DNA from: Pseudomonas sp. LFM046
GTDB taxonomy: Bacteria > Pseudomonadota > Gammaproteobacteria > Pseudomonadales > Pseudomonadaceae
DNA: 64,000 nt
Assembly (NCBI RefSeq): GCF_000949385.2
Contig: NZ_JYKO02000001.1
Coordinates: 1,760,620 to 1,824,619 of the forward strand
Direction: 5' to 3'
In this document: one piece after another, positions 36,775 to 44,128 of the stretch
Layout of the letters: each line of letters starts with the position of its first letter
Position numbering within the stretch: position 1 is the stretch's first letter
Position numbers and translations under genes: made by a program
Notes under the pieces: generated by a model
The model's input: the letters and a program-made list of their open reading frames with translations, nothing else
What the model was told of the DNA's origin: nothing
Databases searched by the model: none

Positions 36775-38082
36775 TCAGCCGCGCTGATGCACGCTGCGGC
36801 CGGCGGCGAAGGTTTCCTTCACGGTACGGTCGTCGCCGAGGATGGTCAGGGCGAACAGCTTTTCCGCCAGGGTCTTCGCCTGTTGCATGCGGTAGTCCAT
36901 CAGCGGCGTGGCCTTGTAGTCGAGGACCACGAAGTCCGCGTCCTTGCCGGCCTGGAAGTTGCCGATCTTGTCGTCCAGGTAGAGCGCGCGGGCGCCGCCC
37001 AGGGTGGCGAGATACAGGGACTTGAACGGGTCGAGCTTCTTGCCCTGCAGCTGCATCACCTTGTACGCCTCGTTCAGCGACTGCAGCTGGGAGAAGCTGG
37101 TGCCGGCGCCCACGTCGGTGCCCAGGCCCACGCGCACGCCGTGCGCTTCCAGCTTCTGCAGGTCGAACAGGCCGCTGCCGAGGAACAGGTTGGAGGTGGG
37201 GCAGAAGGCCACGGCCGAGCCGGTTTCCGCCAGACGCTTGCACTCGTCGTCGCACAGGTGCACGCCGTGGGCGAACACCGAGCGCGCGCCGATCAGCTTG
37301 AAGTGGTCGTAGACGTCCAGGTAGCCCTTGCGCTCCGGGAACAGTTCCTTCACCCACTCGATTTCCTTGCGGTTCTCGGACAGGTGGGTGTGCATGTACA
37401 GGTTCGGGTATTCGGCGAACAGCTTGCCCGCCAGCTCCAGCTGCTCGGGCGTGCTGGTGGGGGCGAAGCGCGGGGTCACCGCATAGTGCAGGCGGCCCTT
37501 GCCGTGCCAGCGCTCGATCAGCTCCTTGCTGTCGGCATAGCCGGATTCAGCGGTGTCGGTCAGGTAGTCCGGGGCGTTGCGGTCCATCAGCACCTTGCCG
37601 GCGATCATGCGCAGGTCGAGGGCCTGGGCTGCTTCGAAGAAGGCGTCCACCGATTCCTTGTGCACGGTGCCGAATACCAGCGCGGTGGTGGTGCCGTTGC
37701 GCAGCAGTTCCTTGATGAAAATGGAGGCGACGTCGGCGGCATGGGCCTTGTCGGCGAACTGCTTCTCGGTGGGGAAGGTGTAGGTGTTCAGCCAGTCCAG
37801 CAGCTGTTCGCCGTAGGACGCGATCATGCCGGTCTGCGGGAAATGGATATGGGTGTCGATGAAGCCGGGGGTGATCAGGGCGTCGCGGTACTCGCGCACC
37901 TGGACGCCGGCCGGCAGGCCCGGCAGCAGCGCCTTGGCCTCGCCCACAGCCTTGATGCGGCCGTCTTCCACCACCATCAGACCGTCTTCGAAATACTGGT
38001 AGGACTGCTCGACGCCCACCTGGGCGGGATCGGCGATGCTGTGCAGGATGGCGGAGCGGTAGGCGGTTACGTGGCTGGTCAT
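36775..38082 (-). CDS. guaD: Guanine deaminase
   Basis: Converts guanine to xanthine. 435 residues, amidohydrolase family with the guanine deaminase signature PGFIDTHIHFPQ (metal His78 and His80), MHTHLSENRKEI, FAHGVHLCDDE and GLGTDVGAGTSFS. The ATG at 38082 starts the conserved N terminus; the upstream extension is repeat sequence. It lies downstream of xdhC on the same strand, separated by a palindrome, so it may be the last gene of the xdh unit. Confidence 0.95.
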   Translation of the reverse strand: MTSHVTAYRSAILHSIADPAQVGVEQSYQYFEDGLMVVEDGRIKAVGEAKALLPGLPAGVQVREYRDALITPGFIDTHIHFPQTGMIASYGEQLLDWLNTYTFPTEKQFADKAHAADVASIFIKELLRNGTTTALVFGTVHKESVDAFFEAAQALDLRMIAGKVLMDRNAPDYLTDTAESGYADSKELIERWHGKGRLHYAVTPRFAPTSTPEQLELAGKLFAEYPNLYMHTHLSENRKEIEWVKELFPERKGYLDVYDHFKLIGARSVFAHGVHLCDDECKRLAETGSAVAFCPTSNLFLGSGLFDLQKLEAHGVRVGLGTDVGAGTSFSQLQSLNEAYKVMQLQGKKLDPFKSLYLATLGGARALYLDDKIGNFQAGKDADFVVLDYKATPLMDYRMQQAKTLAEKLFALTILGDDRTVKETFAAGRSVHQRG

Positions 38083-38130
38083 GTCAGTCTCGTTCTTTCG
38101 TGATTTCGACGCCCGAAGGCGGAATTCGTC

Positions 38131-38203
38131 GTAGGTTGGCGCTGAGCCTGCGAAGCCCAACGTCCGGAACGGTTGGGCTTCGCTCCGCTCAGCGCCAACC
38201 TAC
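38131..38203. repeat. REP-like palindrome between xdhC and guaD
   Basis: GTAGGTTGGCGCTGAGC / GCTCAGCGCCAACCTAC, perfect 17-bp arms with inner GAAGCCCAACG / GTTGGGCTTCG pairing. It could lower read-through or stabilise the upstream mRNA. Confidence 0.85.
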
Positions 38204-38210
38204 AGGGATG

Positions 38211-39044
38211 TCAGGCCTGTTCTCGGCGGGAAGAGGGGATCAGTTTGGCGACCGTCTCACCCTTCTTCACTTCCTGGCCGAAGTTGGCGTTGTAGGTGGC
38301 GACCACTTCACCGGCGATGGAAATGGCGATTTCTACCGGCAGTTTGCCTTTGACTTCCTGGATGCCCATGGGGCAGCGCATGCGTTGCACGGTTTCGCTG
38401 GCGAAGCCGCGTTCACGCAGGCGGTGCTCGAACTTGACACGCTTGGTCTTCGAGCCGATCAGGCCGAAATAGGCGAAGTCGTTGCGTTTGAGGATTTCGG
38501 CGGTCAGTTCCAGGTCCAGCTGATGGTTGTGGGTCATGACGATGAAGTAGCTGCCCTTGGGCATCTCGGCGATTTCGTCGATCACCTCTTCGTTGACCAC
38601 CTTCTCCACGCCGGCAGGAATCTGCTCGGGGAACTCATTTTCCCGCGAGTCGATCCAGCGCACCTTGCAGGGCAGGCTGGCGAGCAGCGGGACCAGGGCG
38701 CGGCCGACATGGCCAGCGCCGAAAACGGCGATGTGTGCCTGGGGCTGGCCCATGGGTTCGAACAGCAGCACCGTGGCACCGCCGCAGCACTGGCCGAGGC
38801 TGGCGCCCAGGCTGAAGCGCTCCAGGCGGGTGTCCAGGGTGCGTTCCTCGAGCATCTGGCGGGCGATTTCCATCGCCTTGAACTCGAGATGACCACCACC
38901 GATGGTTTCGAAGATGCGCTCTGCGGTGACCACCATTTTCGAGCCGGCATTGCGTGGCGTGGAGCCACGCTCTTCGATGATGGTCACCAGCACGCAAGGT
39001 TCTCCGCGTTGCTGCAGGTCGGCGAGGGCGCTGATCCAGCTCAT
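38211..39044 (-). CDS. xdhC: Xanthine dehydrogenase accessory protein XdhC
   Basis: Binds and sulfurates the molybdenum cofactor and hands it to XdhB. 277 residues with the XdhC/CoxI N-terminal domain (GSTPRNAGSKMVVT), the conserved SLGQCCGGATVLLFEP motif with the paired Cys, and a C-terminal Rossmann-like domain (FGAGHVGRALVPLLAS, YFGLIGSKTKRV). Start ATG 39044 overlaps the stop of a possible 49-codon frame; GGAGACTGAG precedes it. Confidence 0.94.
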   Translation of the reverse strand: MSWISALADLQQRGEPCVLVTIIEERGSTPRNAGSKMVVTAERIFETIGGGHLEFKAMEIARQMLEERTLDTRLERFSLGASLGQCCGGATVLLFEPMGQPQAHIAVFGAGHVGRALVPLLASLPCKVRWIDSRENEFPEQIPAGVEKVVNEEVIDEIAEMPKGSYFIVMTHNHQLDLELTAEILKRNDFAYFGLIGSKTKRVKFEHRLRERGFASETVQRMRCPMGIQEVKGKLPVEIAISIAGEVVATYNANFGQEVKKGETVAKLIPSSRREQA

Positions 39045-39190
39045 TTGCTCAGTCTCCAGCTACGCAGGGGCCTTGTGGTACGCGACAGGCGCCAGTCGTC
39101 TCTGGGACGAGCCAGTGCCGGCAACGTTTCCAGCAGCACGGCATCGCTGCCTTGCTGCGTGTTCTTCGAACGATCGGTGGATGTTGTCAT
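39041..39190 (-). CDS. Possible 49-residue protein between xdhB and xdhC
   Basis: An ATG frame of 49 codons, ending in an ATGA overlap with the xdhC start, as seen in coupled genes. The product is basic, Arg-rich and matches nothing I know. No good ribosome binding site precedes it, so it may be only a chance frame. Confidence 0.25.
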   Translation of the reverse strand: MTTSTDRSKNTQQGSDAVLLETLPALARPRDDWRLSRTTRPLRSWRLSK

Positions 39191-39247
39191 TGTTCTGCAC
39201 CGTGGGTTTCGTGTGGCGGCCAGTCCCGGTGGACGGGCCGCCACGGG

Positions 39248-41644
39248 TCATGCCGGTTCGGTTTCCGTCGGGGTCGAGGCCTTGGCCGGCTGTTGGAGTT
39301 TCTTCATCTGCTCGACGCCCCAGAGCACGCGCTCCGGGGTGGCGGGCGCGTCGATCTGCGGCTGCGCCTTGTAGTCGCCCAGGCTCGCCACGGCGTCCTT
39401 GATGGCGCACCAGGCCGCGATACCGAGCATGAAGGGCGGCTCGCCCACGGCCTTGGAGTGGAACACCGTCTGCTCGGGGTTCTTGCGGTTCTCCACCAGG
39501 TGCACCCGCAGGTCGATGGGCATGTCGGCGATGGCCGGGATCTTGTAGCTCGCCGGACCATTGGTCATCAGCTTGCCCTTGGCGTTCCACACCAGTTCCT
39601 CGGTGGTCAGCCAGCCCATGCCCTGGACGAATGCACCTTCCACCTGGCCGATGTCGATGGCCGGGTTCAGGGAGGCGCCGACGTCGTGGAGGATGTCGGT
39701 GCGCAGCATCCGGTATTCACCGGTCAGGGTGTCGACGATCACTTCGCAGCAGGCCACGCCATAGGCGAAGTAGTAGAAGGGGCGGCCGGAGGCCTTGTCG
39801 CGGTCGTAGAAGATCTTCGGCGTGCGGTAGAAACCGGTGCTGGAGAGCGAGATCTGGTTGAAGTAGGCCAGCTGGATCACTTCCTCGAAGGAGAGGTAGT
39901 GGTCGCGCACACGCACCTGGTCGTTCTTGAACTGCACGTCCTCGGTGGTCACCTTGAAGTGATTGGCGAGGAACTCCACCAGGCGGCCCTTGATGGTCTC
40001 GGCAGCGTTCTGCGCGGCCTTGCCGTTCAGGTCGGTACCGCTTGATGCGGCGGTCGGCGAGGTGTTGGGCACCTTGTCGGTGTTGGTCGCGGTGATCTGG
40101 ATGCGCGAGATATCGACCTGGAAGACTTCGGCCACCACCTGGGCGACCTTGGTGTTCAGGCCCTGGCCCATCTCGGTGCCGCCGTGGTTCAGGTGGATGC
40201 TGCCGTCGGTGTAGACGTGCACCAGCGCGCCGGCCTGGTTGAGGAAGGTGGCGGTGAAGCTGATGCCGAATTTCACCGGGGTCATCGCCAGGCCTTTCTT
40301 CAGCACCGGGCTCGCGGCGTTGAAGGCACGGATTTCCTCGCGGCGCTTGGCGTACTCGCTGCTGGCTTCGAGGTCGGCGGTCATCTCGGCGAGCATGTTG
40401 TGCTCGACGGTCTGGTAGTAGTGCGTGACGTTGCGCTCGTCCTTGCCGTAGTAGTTCAGCTTGCGGACGTCCAGTGGGTCCTTGCCCAGGTGGCGGGCAA
40501 TGGCGTCCATGATTTCTTCGATCGCGACCATGCCCTGCGGGCCGCCGAAGCCGCGGTAGGCGGTGTTCGACGCGGTGTTGGTCTTGCAACGGTGACCGTT
40601 GATGGTGGCGTTTTCGAGGAAGTAGGCGTTGTCCGAGTGGAACATCGCGCGGTCGACGATGGAACCGGACAGGTCGGGCGAATAGCCGCAGTTGCCCGCC
40701 AGTTCCAGTTCGATGCCGGTGAGCAGGCCGTCATCGTTGAAGCCCACGTCGTACTCGACGTAGAAGGGGTGGCGCTTGCCGGTGATGCTCATGTCTTCCA
40801 TGCGCGGCAGACGCATCTTGGTCGGGCGCTTGGTGTGGTGAGCGATCACGGCGCACAGGCAGGCCGGGCCGGCTGCCTGGGTTTCCTTGCCGCCGAAGCC
40901 ACCGCCCATGCGGCGCATGTCGATGACGATCTTGTGCATCGGGACGCCCAGCACCTCGGCCACCAGTTTCTGCACCTCGGTGGCGTTCTGGGTGGAGGTG
41001 TAGACGATCATGCCGCCATCTTCGGTGGGCATGACGGAGGAGATCTGCGTCTCCAGGTAGAAGTGCTCCTGGCCGCCGATGTGCAGGGTGCCCTGCACGC
41101 GGTTCTTGGCGTTGGCCAGTGCGGTAGTGGAATCACCACGCTTGTGCTGGTGGCTGTCCAGCACGAAATGCTTCTTGCGCAGGGCGTCGACCACGTCGAG
41201 AACGGGCTCCAGGTCCTCGTATTCGACGATGGCCGCCATGGCCGCCTTGCGGGCGGTTTCCAGGCTGTCGGCACCCACGGCCAGTACCACCTGGCCGACG
41301 TACTCGACCTTGCCATCCGCCAGCAGCGGGTCGCCGGCGACGACCGGGCCGATGTCCAGTTGGCCGGGCACGTCCTTCGCGGTGATGGCGATGGCCACGC
41401 CCGGGAACTGGTAGCAGGGGGTGGTATCGATGCGCGTGATGCGGGCATGGGCGCGGTCGCTCATGCGGGCATAAACGTGAAGCTGGTTCGGGAACTCCAG
41501 GCGGTCATCGACGTACACGGCTTCGCCGGTGACGTGCTTGGGCGCGCTCTCGTGCTTGACGCTCTTGCCGACGCCGGTGGTGATGTCGGCGCGGAACAGT
41601 TCCGCCAGTTCTTCCTGGGTCTTGTGGTGGAAATGGTTAGACAT
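39248..41644 (-). CDS. xdhB: Xanthine dehydrogenase, molybdopterin subunit
   Basis: Large catalytic subunit that oxidises hypoxanthine and xanthine to urate. 798 residues with the Moco-binding signatures RMGGGFGGKETQAAG (about residues 240-255), TNTASNTAYRGFGGPQGM and the active-site Glu region (TEELVWNAKGKL then KAVGEPPFML near the C terminus). It overlaps the end of xdhA by 8 bp, so the two are coupled. Length is normal for bacterial XdhB. Confidence 0.95.
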   Translation of the reverse strand: MSNHFHHKTQEELAELFRADITTGVGKSVKHESAPKHVTGEAVYVDDRLEFPNQLHVYARMSDRAHARITRIDTTPCYQFPGVAIAITAKDVPGQLDIGPVVAGDPLLADGKVEYVGQVVLAVGADSLETARKAAMAAIVEYEDLEPVLDVVDALRKKHFVLDSHQHKRGDSTTALANAKNRVQGTLHIGGQEHFYLETQISSVMPTEDGGMIVYTSTQNATEVQKLVAEVLGVPMHKIVIDMRRMGGGFGGKETQAAGPACLCAVIAHHTKRPTKMRLPRMEDMSITGKRHPFYVEYDVGFNDDGLLTGIELELAGNCGYSPDLSGSIVDRAMFHSDNAYFLENATINGHRCKTNTASNTAYRGFGGPQGMVAIEEIMDAIARHLGKDPLDVRKLNYYGKDERNVTHYYQTVEHNMLAEMTADLEASSEYAKRREEIRAFNAASPVLKKGLAMTPVKFGISFTATFLNQAGALVHVYTDGSIHLNHGGTEMGQGLNTKVAQVVAEVFQVDISRIQITATNTDKVPNTSPTAASSGTDLNGKAAQNAAETIKGRLVEFLANHFKVTTEDVQFKNDQVRVRDHYLSFEEVIQLAYFNQISLSSTGFYRTPKIFYDRDKASGRPFYYFAYGVACCEVIVDTLTGEYRMLRTDILHDVGASLNPAIDIGQVEGAFVQGMGWLTTEELVWNAKGKLMTNGPASYKIPAIADMPIDLRVHLVENRKNPEQTVFHSKAVGEPPFMLGIAAWCAIKDAVASLGDYKAQPQIDAPATPERVLWGVEQMKKLQQPAKASTPTETEPA

Positions 41645-43076
41645 AAGCGGTCACCCGGGTTTCGACTTCTGGGGATTGCAGCTCGAGGAAGAACTTGCGC
41701 AGCAGGTTCTGGGCGGTCAGCAGGCGGTATTCCTTGCTGGCGCGGAAGTCCGAGAGCGGCGTGAAGTCCTTGGCCAGGGCCTCGCAGGCGCGTTCGACGG
41801 TGCCCGGGTACCAGGCGGCGCCGATCAGGGCCTGTTCACAGGCGCTGGCGCGCTTGGGAATGCCGGCCATGCCGCCGAAGGCGACGCGGGCCTTGCGCAC
41901 CACACCATTCTCGATCACCAGGCTGAAGGCGGCGCAAACGGCGGAGATGTCGTCGTCCAGGCGCTTGGACACCTTGTAGGCGCGGAACGTCTGGTTCTTG
42001 CGGGCGCGGGGCACGCGAATCTTTTCGATGAACTCGGATTCCTGGCGTGCGGTGACCTTGTAGTCCAGGAAGTACTCGTCCAGCGGCAGGATGCGGGTCT
42101 GGTTGCCTTTGCGCAGGACGATCTCGGCGCCCAGGGCAATCAGCAGCGGCGGGGCGTCGCCGATGGGGGAGGCGTTGCCGATGTTGCCGCCCAGGGTGCC
42201 CTGGTTGCGGATCTGCAGCGAGGCGAAGCGGTGCAGCAGTTCGCCGAAATCCGGGTACTCGCGGGACAGGGTTTCGTAGCAGTCGGACAGCGGGGTAGCG
42301 GCGCCGATCTCGATGAAATCGCCGTTTTCCTCGATGCGCTTCATGGCTTCGATATGGCCGACGTAGATCATCACCGGCAGTTCACGGTGGAACTGGGTGA
42401 CTTCCAGAGCCAGGTCGGTGCCACCGGCCAGCAGGCGGGCCTGCGGGTTGGACACGTAGAAATCAGCCAGGTCGGCCACAGTCAGCGGCACCAGGCAGCG
42501 CTTGTCGCCGCTGTTGAGCTCGGCGGTCGCGCGCGGGGCGATGGCTTTGAGTTGGGCGACGGTCTGGGCTTCGGCTACGTCGAACTGGTCCGGCTGCTTC
42601 TGGCAGCAGGCCTGCTCGGCGGCGTCGATGATCGGACGATAGCCGGTGCAGCGGCACAGGTTGCCGGCCAGGGCTTCCATGGTCTGGGCCTTGTCGAAGC
42701 CGTCGCTGTTCTTCTGCAGGGCGAACAGGGACATGACGAAACCGGGGGTGCAGAAGCCGCACTGGGAACCGTGGCAATCCACCATGGCCTGCTGCACGGA
42801 ATGCAGTTGGCCCTGGTGCTTCAGGTCTTCCACGGTAATCAGTTGCTTGCCGTGCAGCGAGGACACGAAGGTCAGGCAGGAGTTGAGAGTGCGGTAGCGG
42901 ATGCGGTCGCCCTCCAGCTCGCCGACTACAACGGTGCACGCACCGCAGTCGCCGGAGGCGCAGCCTTCTTTGGTACCGGGTTTGCCGACATGCTCACGCA
43001 GGTAGTTGAGCACCGTGACATTGGGATCGAGGGCCTGCTCAGTGCGCAGCTCCCGATTGAGTAAAAACTGGATCAA
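41637..43076 (-). CDS. xdhA: Xanthine dehydrogenase, FeS/FAD subunit
   Basis: Electron-transfer subunit, 479 residues. N-terminal 2Fe-2S domain (EGCASGDCGACTVVV), second 2Fe-2S domain (GFCTPGFVMSLFAL with LCRCTGYRPI), FAD domain (LLAGGTDLALEV and TLGGNIGNASPIGD) and the CO-dehydrogenase C-terminal part. First gene of xdhA-xdhB-xdhC. The promoter at 43127-43155 carries tandem RutR-type boxes and the leader an AAnAAnAA run. Confidence 0.95.
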   Translation of the reverse strand: MIQFLLNRELRTEQALDPNVTVLNYLREHVGKPGTKEGCASGDCGACTVVVGELEGDRIRYRTLNSCLTFVSSLHGKQLITVEDLKHQGQLHSVQQAMVDCHGSQCGFCTPGFVMSLFALQKNSDGFDKAQTMEALAGNLCRCTGYRPIIDAAEQACCQKQPDQFDVAEAQTVAQLKAIAPRATAELNSGDKRCLVPLTVADLADFYVSNPQARLLAGGTDLALEVTQFHRELPVMIYVGHIEAMKRIEENGDFIEIGAATPLSDCYETLSREYPDFGELLHRFASLQIRNQGTLGGNIGNASPIGDAPPLLIALGAEIVLRKGNQTRILPLDEYFLDYKVTARQESEFIEKIRVPRARKNQTFRAYKVSKRLDDDISAVCAAFSLVIENGVVRKARVAFGGMAGIPKRASACEQALIGAAWYPGTVERACEALAKDFTPLSDFRASKEYRLLTAQNLLRKFFLELQSPEVETRVTAYV

Positions 43077-43094
43077 GGACGACCTCCAGGCACT

Positions 43095-43105
43095 TTATTG
43101 TTTTT
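43095..43105 (-). promoter_or_regulatory. Hfq/Crc-type CA motif in the xdhA leader
   Basis: Minus-strand AAAAACAATAA contains two overlapping AAnAAnAA matches, about 19 nt before the xdhA ATG. Confidence 0.6.
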
Positions 43106-43126
43106 ACGAGGGCTCGTATGGGGGCA

Positions 43127-43177
43127 AATTTAGAGCGACCTGACTTTCCGGTCAATAAATTTCTGACTCAAAAGTCA
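43127..43177 (-). promoter_or_regulatory. xdhA promoter with two tandem RutR-type boxes
   Basis: Minus-strand TTGACC (43155-43150), 17-bp spacer, TAAATT (43132-43127). TGAC-TTTCCG-GTCA (43141-43154) covers the -35 and TGAC-TCAAAA-GTCA (43164-43177) lies just upstream. The two box centres are 23 bp apart, about two helical turns, so dimers could bind on the same face. Confidence 0.7.
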
Positions 43178-43455
43178 GGAAAGTGTCATCTCTTTCGGTT
43201 ATTAGCCCGCTGCGCCCGCTCTGTCTCCGGGCGTGGGCGCCGTTGATGCCTCTTGTCATAAGTGTAGGAAAGCGCGGGCGGGGCGCCTGGCGCCTTGTGG
43301 TAGACTGCGTCGCCTGCCCTATCCTGCGGCAGAGCCGGAAATTTCCCCCATTGCTCTTGCCTGCACTGCCCGTACCCGTAGTACTGTCGGCGCCTGAGCT
43401 TTTGCGCGGAATTTCCCGGCGCAGCCCACAATGTCTTCCAGTTCGAAGGAAAACC
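43178..43455. other. Intergenic region before the second GntR gene
   Basis: Remainder of the xdhA-GntR interval. No gene is supported; in-frame extensions of the GntR gene run through it but have no start-site evidence. Nothing else recognisable. Confidence 0.5.
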
Positions 43456-44115
43456 ATGACGTTCAAGGCATCGGACAGCCTCTCCGAGCAGATCGCCCAG
43501 CACCTGGCCGCGCGCATCATCCGCGGCGAGCTGAAAGAGCGGGAGCGCATTCAGGAACAGAAAGTCACCCAGGCCATGAATGTCAGCCGGGGGTCGGTGC
43601 GCGAAGCGCTGCTGATCCTGGAACGCCGTCATCTGATCACCATCCTGCCGCGTCGCGGCGCCCAGGTGTCCGAGCTGACCCAGCAGCACGTGCGCAGCCT
43701 CTATACCCTGGTGATGGAGCTCTACATCCTGCTGGGCTACGCCGTAACCGAGCAGTGGCGCAGCGAGGAAGACCTCCTGCCGTTCCGCGCGATCCAGGAG
43801 CGCCTGGCCGAAGCGCGCGAGCGGGAAGACATCCTGGCGTTCGTCGACGCCAGCTTCGCCATCATGCAGGCCGCCTATCCCTTCGCCGACAACCCGTTCC
43901 TGCAGCAGACCCTGGACAACCTGCAGCCGGCCATCGCCCGTACCTACTACATCGCCCTGGAACGCCGCCGTGGTCAGATGGGGCAGTTCGGCGCGGTCTT
44001 CGACGACCTGTTGCAGGCGGTGATCGCCCGGGACCAGGTGAAGGTCCGCGAAGTGTTGCTGGGCTACTGCAAGCAGAACTGCGAGCTGGTGCTCGCGGCC
44101 CTGGCCGAGCGTTGA
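43456..44115 (+). CDS. GntR family regulator upstream of smc
   Basis: A 219-residue GntR/FCD regulator: winged helix (ERIQEQKVTQAMNVSRGSVREALLILERRHLI, about residues 29-60) and a helical C-terminal domain lacking several of the usual metal-binding His residues. Divergent from xdhA and 13 bp before smc, as is PA1526 in P. aeruginosa from memory. Targets unknown; the xdhA interval is the natural one. GAAGGA lies 5 nt before the ATG at 43456. Confidence 0.86.
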   Translation: MTFKASDSLSEQIAQHLAARIIRGELKERERIQEQKVTQAMNVSRGSVREALLILERRHLITILPRRGAQVSELTQQHVRSLYTLVMELYILLGYAVTEQWRSEEDLLPFRAIQERLAEAREREDILAFVDASFAIMQAAYPFADNPFLQQTLDNLQPAIARTYYIALERRRGQMGQFGAVFDDLLQAVIARDQVKVREVLLGYCKQNCELVLAALAER

Positions 44116-44128
44116 GCGGAGCGCACCG

